This document shows positions 1-7,591 of a DNA stretch of 64,000 nucleotides, piece after piece. The stretch is from CAZQFV01 sp964592645 (GTDB lineage Bacteria > Chloroflexota > Chloroflexia > DTKN01), in NCBI GenBank assembly GCA_964592645.1, contig CAZQFV010000012.1, positions 42,827 to 106,826 of the forward strand, written 5' to 3'. The position numbers and the translations under genes were made by a program. The notes below the pieces were generated by a model. That model saw only the letters and a program-made list of their open reading frames with translations, searched no databases and was not told the DNA's origin. The stretch's first letter is position 1. Every line of letters begins with the position of its first letter.

Positions 1-1509
1 CGCGCTGAAGAGGGGAGCCGGCTGCTCGAGCCCGAGCGCCCGCCGCAGCAGTTCCCCGCTTTCGGCCAGGTCGAAACGCCGCAGTTCCAGGCGACGGGCC
101 AGGCGGGTGTTCTCTATGGCTGCGATGGCCTCGGCGGCTCGGCCGACCAGCTCCTCGCCGCGGACGCTGACGACCACCAGCAGGGCGCTTTCTCCCAGGC
201 GCGGCAAGAGGTAGCGCAACGCCTCCATGCTGGCCAGGTCCATCCACTGGGCGTCCTCGAGCAGCACCAGGTGCGGAGCAGACTCGGCCAGGGCCATAAA
301 GCCCCTGGCAATGGCCTCCAGGAGGCGGCGCCGTTCTTCCTCGGGCGTGAGGGCGGGGGCCTCCGTGCCGGCAAGCTCCGGCAGGAGTCGGGAGAGCTCG
401 CCGCGCCACAGGGGGGAGAGCAGCGCTTCCAGGGCCGGCAGGCCGGCGCGCAGCGCTTCCAGCAACGGCTGGTAGGCCGGCGGCGCGGCCAGTTCATAGC
501 AGCGGCCCCAGGCGGTGCGCATGCCGCGCCAGGCGGCGTTCTCGGCCAGTTCGCGCAACAGGCGGGTTTTGCCCACCCCGGCCTCGCCATAGAGGATGAC
601 CAGGCCGCCGCTGCCGTGGGCGGCCCCTTCTGCCTGGCGCAGCAGCTCGGCCAGTTCCCGGCGGCGACCTACCAGGGGAATCCGGTCGGGGGTCTCCAGG
701 AACGGCGCCGGCAGCCTGCGGGCGGCCGAAGGAAGGAGGGGCGGGCCGGGCCGGCCGGCCTGGGCGGCAATCTCCGCCGCCAGGCCGGCCGTCTCCGGCG
801 CGGGCGTGGTGCCCACGTCCTGGGCCAGGGCCTGACAACAGGCCTGGTACTGTTGCAGGGCCTCGCCGTCACGGCCCAGCAGGTGACACAGGCGCATGAC
901 CTCGCGATTGGCTTCCTCGTGCCAGGGGTCCTCGGCTACCAGCCGCCGGGCGCAGAGCAGGGCGGATTCGTATTCGCCGCGCGCCTTGTGGCCCTCCAGC
1001 AGCCGGCCCAGGGCTTGCAGGAACATCTCCCGCAGCCGCTCCCGCTCTGGAACGATCCAATCTTCATAGTACCCGGCCAGGAACTCGCCTCGGTACAACT
1101 CCGCGCACATGGCGGCCGCCTGGAGGGACTGATCGCCCTCGCCGCTGCTGTGGGCATACAGGCGGGCGAACTCGACCACGTCGAGCCAGAGCGGCAGGTC
1201 GGGGTGTAGTTGGATGGTCTGGCCCCGGCACAGGAGCAGAGAAGGAAGCGCGCCTTCGCCGACCGCGGCGGCGAGCGCCGGCTGCCGCAGGCGGCCGATC
1301 TGCCAAAGGGCCTGGCTGAGGCGTCGCCGGGCGGTGGACTCGGGCAGGTCGGGCCAGAAGGTGCCTACTAGCAGGTCGCGGCTGTGTGGGCGGTCGCCGT
1401 AGGTGAGCAGATAGGCCAGTAACGAGCAGGCCGCGGCGCCGCTCGGCGTAGGCAGCGCCTGCTCTCCCCAGGCCATGGTCAGTCCACCGAACAGATGCAC
1501 GCGGAGCAT
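1..1509 (-). CDS. BTAD-domain AAA/NTPase transcriptional regulator, 3' part off the window
   Basis: This frame is open from an ATG at 1509 to the window edge (503 codons), so the C-terminus lies outside. The first ~250 residues read as an OmpR-like winged helix followed by the helical repeats of a bacterial transcriptional activator domain (BTAD, as in SARP/AfsR regulators). A STAND/AAA module follows, with Walker A GEAGVGKT at residues 308-315 and a hydrophobic Walker B-like strand ending LLEDAQWMD further on. Proteins of this type usually end in TPR repeats or a LuxR helix-turn-helix, which cannot be seen here. It diverges from the arsR cassette, and a -10-like TATAAT (1574-1579, minus strand) lies about 65 bases upstream of the start. 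The ligand and regulon cannot be inferred. Confidence 0.85.
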   Translation of the reverse strand, partial: MLRVHLFGGLTMAWGEQALPTPSGAAACSLLAYLLTYGDRPHSRDLLVGTFWPDLPESTARRRLSQALWQIGRLRQPALAAAVGEGALPSLLLCRGQTIQLHPDLPLWLDVVEFARLYAHSSGEGDQSLQAAAMCAELYRGEFLAGYYEDWIVPERERLREMFLQALGRLLEGHKARGEYESALLCARRLVAEDPWHEEANREVMRLCHLLGRDGEALQQYQACCQALAQDVGTTPAPETAGLAAEIAAQAGRPGPPLLPSAARRLPAPFLETPDRIPLVGRRRELAELLRQAEGAAHGSGGLVILYGEAGVGKTRLLRELAENAAWRGMRTAWGRCYELAAPPAYQPLLEALRAGLPALEALLSPLWRGELSRLLPELAGTEAPALTPEEERRRLLEAIARGFMALAESAPHLVLLEDAQWMDLASMEALRYLLPRLGESALLVVVSVRGEELVGRAAEAIAAIENTRLARRLELRRFDLAESGELLRRALGLEQPAPLFSA

Positions 1510-1595
1510 CGGCACCTCGCTATGGGCCCCAGAACGGCCTGGAAGCTGGCAGACCGACAGGACCTCGCCGATCATTATAGCATAGGCCGGGCCGG

Positions 1596-1640
1596 TTGAC
1601 AGCAAGGCCGAACTATGCTAAACTTTAAGCAGATGCTTAA
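1596..1640 (+). promoter_or_regulatory. arsR promoter with overlapping palindromic operator
   Basis: TTGACA at 1596-1601 and TAAACT at 1619-1624 are separated by 17 bases. Directly after the -10 element comes a perfect inverted repeat with 7-bp arms, TTAAGCA (1625-1631) and TGCTTAA (1634-1640), around a GA centre. This is where an ArsR/SmtB dimer would occlude the transcription start. The start codon and a GGAGGG ribosome site follow within 20 bases. Autoregulation by the downstream ArsR protein is inferred. Confidence 0.75.
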
Positions 1641-1657
1641 TCATAGGAGGGCAAACG

Positions 1658-1975
1658 ATGGCCGCGCGCCGTGAACTGGCCCATTTCTGCAAGGCTCTGG
1701 GCGATGAAACCCGCCTGCGCCTGGTCGAGCTCCTGGCCCACCAAGTGCCCGGCCGGGCGCTGTGCGTGGGCCGGCTGGCCGCCGAACTGAACACGACCCC
1801 GGCGAACGTCTCCCAGCACCTGCGCCTGCTCAAGGGCTTGGGGCTCGTCCGGGCCGAGCGGCGCGGCTACCACATCCACTACTTTCTCGATCCCGAAAGG
1901 CTGGACCTGTACCAGCGACTGATGTGGGATCTGCTGAAGCAGGGCCCTCTGGCGGAAACCAAGTGCGATCAGTAA
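1658..1975 (+). CDS. ArsR/SmtB-family winged-helix repressor
   Basis: This 105-residue protein has the full ArsR helix-turn-helix layout: an LGDETRLRLVELL helix near residue 15, and the recognition region TTPANVSQHLRLLKGLGLV around residues 46-64. A winged hairpin RRGYHIHYFL follows. Members repress their own operon and release DNA on binding a metal, a metalloid or another signal. The classical ELCVC metal-sensing motif is absent. The only Cys residues are one in ALCVGRLA before the HTH, one near the N-terminus (HFCKALG) and one near the C-terminus (TKCDQ), so the inducer cannot be predicted. It leads a tandem cassette with a small Cys-rich protein 11 bases downstream and then an ABC exporter. 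Confidence 0.9.
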   Translation: MAARRELAHFCKALGDETRLRLVELLAHQVPGRALCVGRLAAELNTTPANVSQHLRLLKGLGLVRAERRGYHIHYFLDPERLDLYQRLMWDLLKQGPLAETKCDQ

Positions 1976-1986
1976 AAGGAGGAACC

Positions 1987-2142
1987 ATGTGCTGCCGCGG
2001 CAAATGTGAGTGTGACCACCTGAAACCCGATTCGCACGAGTGCACACCGGAGCAGATCCGCGAGTGCCACGGCGATGTCGCGGAGCATCCTTGCCTACGC
2101 CAGGACGAGACCGCCGAGCATCCAGCCCCTCAGCCGGGGTAG
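1987..2142 (+). CDS. small Cys-rich protein, putative metal-binding, in ArsR cassette
   Basis: This 51-residue ORF has a strong AAAGGAGG ribosome site. It starts MCCRGKCECDH and continues with an Asp/Glu/His-rich tail containing CTPEQIRECHGDVAEHPC. It has seven cysteines and several histidines, is acidic, and has no signal peptide or membrane segment. Composition and position directly behind an ArsR gene suggest a cytoplasmic metal or metalloid binder or buffer, but no named family can be assigned with certainty. I have the impression that similar CxPEQIxxCHGDVxEHPC proteins occur beside ArsR regulators in other prokaryotes. That needs a search. Its stop lies 62 bases before the ABC ATPase gene. 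Confidence 0.7.
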   Translation: MCCRGKCECDHLKPDSHECTPEQIRECHGDVAEHPCLRQDETAEHPAPQPG

Positions 2143-2204
2143 CGGGCCGCCCTATTCTCTCACTGGCGGGGTGATGTGCTCCTTGCGCTAGGCAAAGGAT
2201 CGCC

Positions 2205-3203
2205 ATGTCCCTCCAGCCGTCCGTATTACCGCCGGGCCAACTCCCCTGTATCCAGGTCGCCGGGCTGACCAAGCGCTTCCCTGGGGTCACCGCCGTGGAC
2301 GGGGTCTCTTTCGACGTGTACCCGGGGGAGCTCTTCGGCTTCCTAGGGCCCAACGGCGCGGGCAAAACAACCACCATCAACATGCTGATCGGTCTGGCTC
2401 AACCGGACGCAGGGACAATCCACATCAACGGCATAGAAAGCACCCGCCGACCCAAGTCCGTCCAGCACCTGATCGGGGTGGTGCCCGACGAGAGCAACCT
2501 CTATCCCGAACTGAGCGGGTGGGATAACCTCACCTTCTGCGCGGCGCTGTACGGGATGGGCAAGGGCGAGCGCCAGGCGCGGGCGGCGGAACTGCTGGAG
2601 TCCTTCGACCTGGCCGAGGCCGCCGAGCGCAAGTTTGCCACCTACTCCAAGGGCATGAAGCGCAAGCTGACCATCGCCGCGGGCATCATCCACAAGCCGC
2701 CAATTCTCTTTCTGGATGAGCCGACCACCGGCATTGACGTGGCCAGCGCCCGCCAGATCCGCCAACTGATCGCCGGCCTGCACCGCACCGGGACGACCAT
2801 CTTTCTGACCACCCACTACATTGAGGAGGCCGAGCGGCTGTGCGGGCGCATCGCCTTCCTCGTCGCCGGGCGCATCGTCCGCCTGGACACCGTGGAGAAC
2901 CTGCTGCAGCCGCTCCAGGGGCGGCACGGGCTGCTGCTCTCGCTGGCGAGCGCCGACACGGCGCTGCGCGGCCGCCTGGCCGCCGCCTTCCCCGGGCTCG
3001 AGTTCCACGAACCGGCCGGCGGACAGGTCCGCGTGGAGTCCTCCGAACCGATCTCTGTGGGTCCATTGGTCCGCTTCCTGGAGGAGCAAGGGGTCGAGGT
3101 GCTGGAGGCGCGCCGGGTGCGCCCATCGCTGGAGGACGTCTTTGTGCAGATCACCGGCCTGGAGGCCGAGACAATGCGCAAGGAAAAGGGCGGTGGCCGA
3201 TGA
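2205..3203 (+). CDS. ABC transporter ATP-binding protein (DrrA/NatA-type exporter)
   Basis: This 332-residue protein is a single nucleotide-binding domain with a C-terminal extension. Walker A is GPNGAGKTT near residue 50. The signature motif is divergent, YSKGMKRKL. Walker B with the catalytic Glu is ILFLDEPT, and the switch His is in TTHYIEEAE. The last ~90 residues match the DUF4162-like tail of drug or sodium exporter ATPases. It overlaps the permease gene by 4 bases (ATGA), so the two are translationally coupled and should form an ABC-2 exporter. Its place behind arsR suggests efflux controlled by the same repressor. The substrate is unknown. Confidence 0.93.
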   Translation: MSLQPSVLPPGQLPCIQVAGLTKRFPGVTAVDGVSFDVYPGELFGFLGPNGAGKTTTINMLIGLAQPDAGTIHINGIESTRRPKSVQHLIGVVPDESNLYPELSGWDNLTFCAALYGMGKGERQARAAELLESFDLAEAAERKFATYSKGMKRKLTIAAGIIHKPPILFLDEPTTGIDVASARQIRQLIAGLHRTGTTIFLTTHYIEEAERLCGRIAFLVAGRIVRLDTVENLLQPLQGRHGLLLSLASADTALRGRLAAAFPGLEFHEPAGGQVRVESSEPISVGPLVRFLEEQGVEVLEARRVRPSLEDVFVQITGLEAETMRKEKGGGR

Positions 3204-3937
3204 AACGCTGGATCGCCTTTTGGAACATCCTGCTCAAGGACATGCGGGCCTACTACCTCAAGCCGCCCAACATCAGCTGGGGGCTGATCTTTCCACTCGC
3301 CTGGACGGGGATGTTCTTCATTCGCTCCGGCCGCGGGCTGGAGAGCGTGCCGGAGCTGCTGCCGGGGGTGATCGCGATCTCCGTCCTCTTCGGCACCACC
3401 TCCCTGTTGGCGGTCACGGTCACCTTTGAAAAAAGAGGCCGCTCGTTCGAGCGGCTGCTGCTCGCCCCTATCCCGCTGGAGCTGCTCATGTTGGCCAAAA
3501 CCGCGGGGGCCATCCTCTTTGGCGTGGCCAACGCCCTGGTGCCGATCGCCCTGGCCGCCCTCTTGGCGGACCTCTCGCCCGTGGCCTGGGCGATCGTGCT
3601 GCCGGCGATCGTGCTGATCGCCATCTCCTCGACCTTCCTGGGCCTGTTCATCGCCGTCACCGCCAGCGAGGTCTTCGAGGCCCAGACATTCTCCAACTTT
3701 TTCCGCTTCCCGATGATCTTTCTATGCGGCCTGTTCTTCCCGATCCGCATGCTCCCCGTGTTCCTGCGCCCCCTCTCCTACGTGCTGCCGCTGACCTATG
3801 GGGTGGACATCCTGCGCGGCGCGATCCAGGGGCAGAACGCCCTGCCCCTGGTCCTGGACTTGGCGGTCCTGGCGCTGTTCTGCGCAGGGCTGTTCGCGGC
3901 CAGCCTGTGGAACATCCACCGCAAATGGATCCTCTAG
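3200..3937 (+). CDS. ABC-2 type transporter permease
   Basis: This 245-residue integral membrane protein starts at the ATG inside the ATGA overlap with the ATPase gene. It has about six hydrophobic segments. The central pair carries the ABC-2 hallmark FFPIRMLPVFLRPLSYVLPL just before the last helices. Near residue 80 there is a cytoplasmic loop TFEKRGRSFERLLLAPI, the kind of coupling helix that contacts the ATPase. It is the membrane half of the exporter encoded with the preceding gene. Its 3' end meets the convergent Pro/Thr-rich gene with a 4-base overlap. Confidence 0.9.
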   Translation: MKRWIAFWNILLKDMRAYYLKPPNISWGLIFPLAWTGMFFIRSGRGLESVPELLPGVIAISVLFGTTSLLAVTVTFEKRGRSFERLLLAPIPLELLMLAKTAGAILFGVANALVPIALAALLADLSPVAWAIVLPAIVLIAISSTFLGLFIAVTASEVFEAQTFSNFFRFPMIFLCGLFFPIRMLPVFLRPLSYVLPLTYGVDILRGAIQGQNALPLVLDLAVLALFCAGLFAASLWNIHRKWIL

Positions 3938-4770
3938 CCCTTGGCGGCCTGGCCTCTCCTGCGCCGGCGCCGCTCCAGGAGCAGCGCGGCCAAAACCAGC
4001 ACGAACAACAAAAAGGTCGCCAGGAAACACCCACACAGGAGCACTCCAATCAGCAGCAGCGGCGTGGGCGCCGACCGTGGAAGCTCCCCATCGGCCGGCT
4101 CCGCCGTGCAGCCCGGGCAGTTGCCCGAGTCGGGCAGCAGGGCCCGGCCGGTTGGGTGGGGGGAAGGTGCGGCCGTCCTGGCCCAGGTAGGGGATAGTTT
4201 TGCGGTGGGGGAGACCGCGGTGTGCCAGGGGGACACGGTGGGGCTCGGCTGGCTCGATGTCGGCACGGGCGTGCGGTAGGCCGTGGGTATAGGGGAAGCC
4301 GTTGGGTCCCTGCTGGGGGTATGGGTCGGCCAGGGGGTAGCGGTGGGTTCGGGCACCGAAGTGGCCGTGGGCTGCGGCCGGGGAGTGTCGGTCGGCTCGC
4401 CGGTGGATGTCCCGGTCGGTGTTGCGGTGGGCGGCGGCGTTGCGCTGGGCGGCGGCGTCTCCGTGGGCGGCGCGGTGGGCAACGGCGTCTCCGTGGGCAT
4501 GGGGGTCGCCGTCGGTTCCGGCAGCGGGGTGGGCGATGGCTCCACGGTGGGTTCGGGGGTCGCCGTCGGTTCCGGCGTCGGAGAGGGCGGCAAAGTGGGT
4601 CCCGGCGTCACGGTCGGGACGGGGGTTCGTGTGGGTCACCCGGCCGCGCCGGACGGCGCGGACCAGTGCGCCAGCAAGAGGCCTGCCGAGACCAGGAGGG
4701 CTACCCATACCGCGATCGTCCAGCGGCCGGCCAGTCGAGTGCCCAAAGTCCGTGGGGTGTGGCTGCGCAT
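3934..4770 (-). pseudogene. Pro/Thr-rich membrane-anchored surface protein interrupted by an in-frame TGA
   Basis: Translation starts well at the ATG at 4770, with GGAGGG eight bases upstream. It gives a signal-anchor (basic start, then WTIAVWVALLVSAGLLLA). After 44 codons the frame meets TGA at 4636-4638, then continues open to 3934. The continuation has about 120 residues of TPxPTxT-type repeats, a short region with GNCPGC, a long hydrophobic helix (LLLIGVLLCGCFLATFLLF) and an Arg-rich tail. The two halves make sense only as one secreted, C-terminally anchored stalk protein, so this looks like a nonsense-broken gene. Reinitiation at the GTG at 4611 would give a protein lacking its export signal. 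A CGA-to-TGA change or a sequencing error are simple explanations. Confidence 0.6.
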
Positions 4771-4864
4771 AGAGTTCCCTCCGGCCGAGGCCGGATCCCA
4801 CCGGCCTCCGCTTTCCTCCGGGCTGCCGACGGCCACGGCCCGGCCTGCAGCCATGTTCGGAGGA

Positions 4865-5083
4865 TCATCCCGCCGCATGCGCTTCGAACCGCCACCAAAG
4901 CAGGTCCGAGGAGAACGTCCCCTTTCGCAATCTAGACCGACCAAACAGCGCCTGCGCTTCCGGCAGCGTCAACGCGGAGTGGACCTTTTTCTCCACGAGA
5001 CCGAGCCAGGAGCGGCAGAGGTCGATGACGAACAGCTGCCCGGTGGGCGCCAACACACGCTCTGCTGATTGAACGCGGGCGAA
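4865..5083 (-). pseudogene. remnant of a class I SAM-dependent methyltransferase (C-terminal part)
   Basis: From a TGA stop upstream at 5084-5086 the frame is open for about 72 codons. It reads like the last third of a methyltransferase: a beta-4 strand region AERVLAPTGQLFVIDLCRSW, a helix SALTLPEAQALF, and an ending with SSDLLWWRFEA. The SAM-binding half is not present upstream, and no ribosome site precedes the block. It is therefore probably a decayed fragment. The rest of 4771-5205 shows no other recognisable gene. The family call is by pattern memory only. Confidence 0.45.
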
Positions 5084-5205
5084 TCAGGTAGGACGTGCCG
5101 CCGGCCCCTTCTGCCGGCAGGAGCGGGAATAGGCAGCACGCCCTACCCCGGATTCAGGCGGAAACAGGGCTGGGGGCCCATGTCCCGCCACCTACCGTTG
5201 CCGGC

Positions 5206-5808
5206 CTACGGTTTCCAGACCTCCCAGACCCGGCCCACCAGGTTCGGGCCCGGCTTGAGCGTGGGCTTGCCCGGCGTCCAGCCGGAGGGGGTCGCTTCCT
5301 TGCCGCCGGAGGCGCGCACCAGCTGATAGGCCTGGACCTGCCGGATCGTCTCCTCGGGGTTGCGGCCCACCGGCGGCGTCAGCACCTCCATGGCCTGGAT
5401 GACGCCGTCGGGGTCGATGATGAAGCGGCCGCGGATATTGACGCCGGCCGCCTCGTCGTACACCCCGTAGACGGCGCCGACACGCCCGCCCTGGTCGGAG
5501 AGCATAGGAAAGGGCACCCCGCCCTCGACCATCTTGGACAGCTCGACCTCCTGCCAGATCTTGTGGGTGAAGCGGCTGTCGGTGCTGATCGAGAACACCT
5601 CCACGCCCAGCTCCTGGAACCGCGGGTAGAGTGCGGCAACTGCCGCCAGCTCCGTCGGTCAGACAAAGGTAAAGTCGCCGGGGTAGAAGCAGACCATCAC
5701 CCACTTGCCGCGATAGTCCGAGAGCTTGATGTTCTTGAAGCCCTGGCCGGCGATGTAGGCCGGCAGCTCGAAATCAGGGGCCTCCTGGCCCACACGCGCC
5801 GTAGCCAT
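5206..5808 (-). CDS. prxU: selenocysteine-containing peroxiredoxin (UGA at peroxidatic position)
   Basis: Reading through one in-frame TGA gives a complete 200-residue AhpC/Prx1-type peroxiredoxin that reduces peroxides. The segment FYPGDFTFV is followed by TGA (5661-5659, codon 50) and then PTELAAVAALYPRF. In this family the codon in that position is the peroxidatic Cys of FVCPTE, so the UGA most likely encodes selenocysteine. A short hairpin with a G in its loop lies 13-26 bases behind the UGA. The usual C-terminal resolving Cys (VCPxxW) is replaced by ATPSGW, and no Cys follows the UGA, so reduction must come from a partner protein. The ATG at 5808 has GAGGAGG upstream. The frame also continues in-frame to another ATG with GGAGG at 5904, adding 32 residues. 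A sequencing error at the Cys codon is the alternative. Confidence 0.8.
5633..5646 (-). promoter_or_regulatory. SECIS-like hairpin downstream of the prxU UGA
   Basis: On the minus strand GCGGC and GCCGC form a 5-bp stem around the loop AGUU. The loop lies at +18 to +21 from the UGA codon and has a G among its first two bases. This meets the published description of bacterial SECIS elements (apical loop about 16-37 bases downstream, with an early G). The stem is short, so support comes mainly from its position relative to the recoded codon. Confidence 0.55.
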
Positions 5809-5925
5809 ACGAACCTCCTCTCTGGGGGCTATGTTTGCCTGGCGGGGTGACTCCTTGAGGAGCGGTCCCGCGGCCGGTTTGACACAGGATTCGATTTCGG
5901 GCATGGCGAACCTCCATCAGTTTTC

Positions 5926-6042
5926 CTACACCTCTCTGCTTTCAGTTTCGGGGTGGCTGCACCTCCTCATCGAAAATGGGCCGAGCAGCCCAAGGTGCGG
6001 GCTGATCGCCCGGCCGGCACCGGTCGCTATCGGAATGCTCAT
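5926..6042 (-). pseudogene. NifX/FeMo-cofactor-biosynthesis-like N-terminal fragment
   Basis: This 38-residue ORF starts inside the stop of the DUF364 gene (ATGA overlap) with GGGGGAAAA upstream. It begins MSIPIATGAGRAISPHLG, which resembles the opening strand and TISPHFGxA loop of the NifX/NifB-type dinitrogenase-cofactor fold (normally ~110 residues). The fold then breaks off after about 25 residues. Coupling to a heavy-metal-chelation gene fits such a partner. It is more likely a truncated remnant than a working protein. The similarity is short, so the call is tentative. Confidence 0.35.
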
Positions 6043-6782
6043 CGTTTTTCCCCCATGACAACGGTACGAACGCCTTCGATCTGCTGAAAGGTAGCCCCCT
6101 GTCCCAGGCAGCGCAGCACGGCGGCCGGATCCACCACCAGCGAGCCGGCCAGCACCGTGGCCCCGTGGCGGAAGAGGACCGGGCTCAAGGGTGTGCTCGG
6201 CCCCAGGATCATCACCATGGCGCCGGGGCGGCACAGGGGCAAAAGGTCTTCCAGGGTATGGTTGATGAGGGCCGTCCCGGTGATGGCGACGGTGTCGGCC
6301 TGGGGGAGAAGCTCTGCGGCGCGCTCGGCGGGGAACTCACCGGGCGCGGGGTGTTGCTCCAGCACCCACAGTTCGCCGACGGCCGGCCGCAGGCGGGGGA
6401 TGAAAGGAAAGTGGCCGACCAGCGCCACCCGTTTGCCCGCGCCCTCGCGCTGCAGCGTGTGCAGGGCGTTCTCCTCGCGGCAGGCGCTCTCGTCCACCTC
6501 CAGCAGGGCGTTGATCGCCGCTACCCCGATGCTCGCTTCGAGCGTGTTTGCGGAGCGGGCCAGGCCGGCCAGGTCCCGGGCGCTGTGCTCCAGGAGGTGC
6601 CCGGCCCAGGGCACGGACACCTCGGCGTGCGGAAGATGGCAGCTGCCCGCCAGCGTCGAGGCCAGGCCGCAGCGCGGCCGGCCGGCCCTCCGCACCGTCA
6701 CCGCCGTCCAGTGCAGCCCCATCCAGATCCCTTCCAGGGGCGCGTCGGTCAGCGTGTCCAGGATCTCGTCCAGGATGCTCAT
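6039..6782 (-). CDS. DUF364/DUF4213 putative heavy-metal-chelation protein
   Basis: This 247-residue protein has the two-part layout of the DUF4213-DUF364 family. An N-terminal domain contains a SxxNTLEASIGVAAINALL segment near residues 77-95. A Rossmann-like domain follows, with VALVGHFPFIPRLR (about 118-131), an ITGTALINHTLEDLL loop and a VMILGPSTPLSPVLF strand. Members are linked by structure and context to metal or metal-cofactor handling. No enzymatic activity is established. It overlaps the PadR gene upstream and a NifX-like fragment downstream by 4 bases each, forming a tight operon. Confidence 0.8.
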   Translation of the reverse strand: MSILDEILDTLTDAPLEGIWMGLHWTAVTVRRAGRPRCGLASTLAGSCHLPHAEVSVPWAGHLLEHSARDLAGLARSANTLEASIGVAAINALLEVDESACREENALHTLQREGAGKRVALVGHFPFIPRLRPAVGELWVLEQHPAPGEFPAERAAELLPQADTVAITGTALINHTLEDLLPLCRPGAMVMILGPSTPLSPVLFRHGATVLAGSLVVDPAAVLRCLGQGATFQQIEGVRTVVMGEKR

Positions 6783-7174
6783 TCCGGCTCCTCGGGGAAC
6801 AGGCCGCGGTAGAGTCGAAAGATGCGTCCCAGCCGCCGGCGGGTCCGCCGCAGGTTGGCCAGGCAGCCGCGGGCAAAGTCCTCGCCGGCCGGGGTCAGCT
6901 GGTAGACCCGCCGGGGGACACTGCCGCCCGAGGTATCCCAGTTGGAGGTGAGCAGCCCCTCGTCCTCCATGTCGCGCATGTAGCGGTAGACCACCGCCGG
7001 GTCGAGTTCTTGGTCAATGAGGTCGGCGCGGCGCAGGTCCTCGATCAGGGTGTAGCCGTGGGCGGGATCCTGTTTCAGGAGGAGCAGGATGGCCGGGCGC
7101 AGGAAGAGGGCCAACTGTCCCCAGCCGCGCCGCCGGCCTGCGCCGCCGCCCGGTGTGGCCTCGTCTCCGTGCAT
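6779..7174 (-). CDS. PadR-family transcriptional regulator
   Basis: This 131-residue protein has the PadR winged helix: LRPAILLLLKQDPAHGYTL near residues 25-43, the DPAVVYRYMRDMEDEGLL recognition and wing region around 60-77, then an RRVYQLTPAGEDF strand and a C-terminal helix for dimerisation. PadR proteins are mostly repressors released by small molecules. It is the first gene of the operon with DUF364 and has a near-consensus promoter 33-61 bases upstream, so autoregulation is likely. The N-terminal ~20 residues are Gly/Arg-rich and probably disordered. Confidence 0.88.
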   Translation of the reverse strand: MHGDEATPGGGAGRRRGWGQLALFLRPAILLLLKQDPAHGYTLIEDLRRADLIDQELDPAVVYRYMRDMEDEGLLTSNWDTSGGSVPRRVYQLTPAGEDFARGCLANLRRTRRRLGRIFRLYRGLFPEEPE

Positions 7175-7206
7175 GGTCTCACCTCCTGGAATCGCCTCTG
7201 GTAATG

Positions 7207-7235
7207 GTTATAGCACACTGTTGGAGCAATGTCAA
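7207..7235 (-). promoter_or_regulatory. padR operon promoter
   Basis: On the minus strand TTGACA (7235-7230) and TATAAC (7212-7207) are 17 bases apart. The -10 element is preceded by GTGTGC, the extended motif seen in many promoters of this window. Confidence 0.75.
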
Positions 7236-7384
7236 TGGCGCGGGCCGGTTCCCGCCCGCCCATCAAGGAACATACATCCCCACCATTGCCATGGCCCCTG
7301 GGCAGACAAGGAGGCCGGCCCCCAAAGGGCCGGGGACAACCGTCCCCAGCCTTGTCCTGTGCCGGCCGGTAGAGAGCCCGCGTG

Positions 7385-7591
7385 TTACGCAATCTGGCTC
7401 AACGGCGAGTGCCGGTGATGCTTGGTCTGGAGATCGCGGATGTCGGGGTCGGTATAGATCATCGCTGTCGTCTGGACATCGGCGTGTCCCAGGATCAGTT
7501 GGAGCGACCGCAGGTCGCCATCGGAACGAAGGTACAGGTTGGCAAAGGTGTGGCGCAGCAGGTGCGGGTAGAGCCGTTCAACCTTTACCAT
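7385..7591 (-). pseudogene. C-terminal fragment of a tyrosine recombinase/integrase
   Basis: The 68-residue ORF contains only the end of a phage-type or XerC/D-type integrase catalytic domain: LYPHLLRHTFANLYLR (HxLRH with catalytic Arg), LQLILGHAD (catalytic His) and TTAMIYT (nucleophile Tyr). The family normally has about 300 residues, so the first three-quarters are missing. The start overlaps the end of a transposase remnant, which shows the fragment was created by a rearrangement. It cannot be active. Confidence 0.75.

Noticed and set aside
4636..4638. Selenocysteine at the second in-frame TGA
   Set aside because: It is in a signal/stalk junction without redox context, and no hairpin of SECIS type follows. 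A nonsense change is simpler.
4283..5068. Gly/Val-repeat open frame on the plus strand
   Set aside because: It mirrors the Pro/Thr repeats of the minus-strand surface gene and has no independent start signal.
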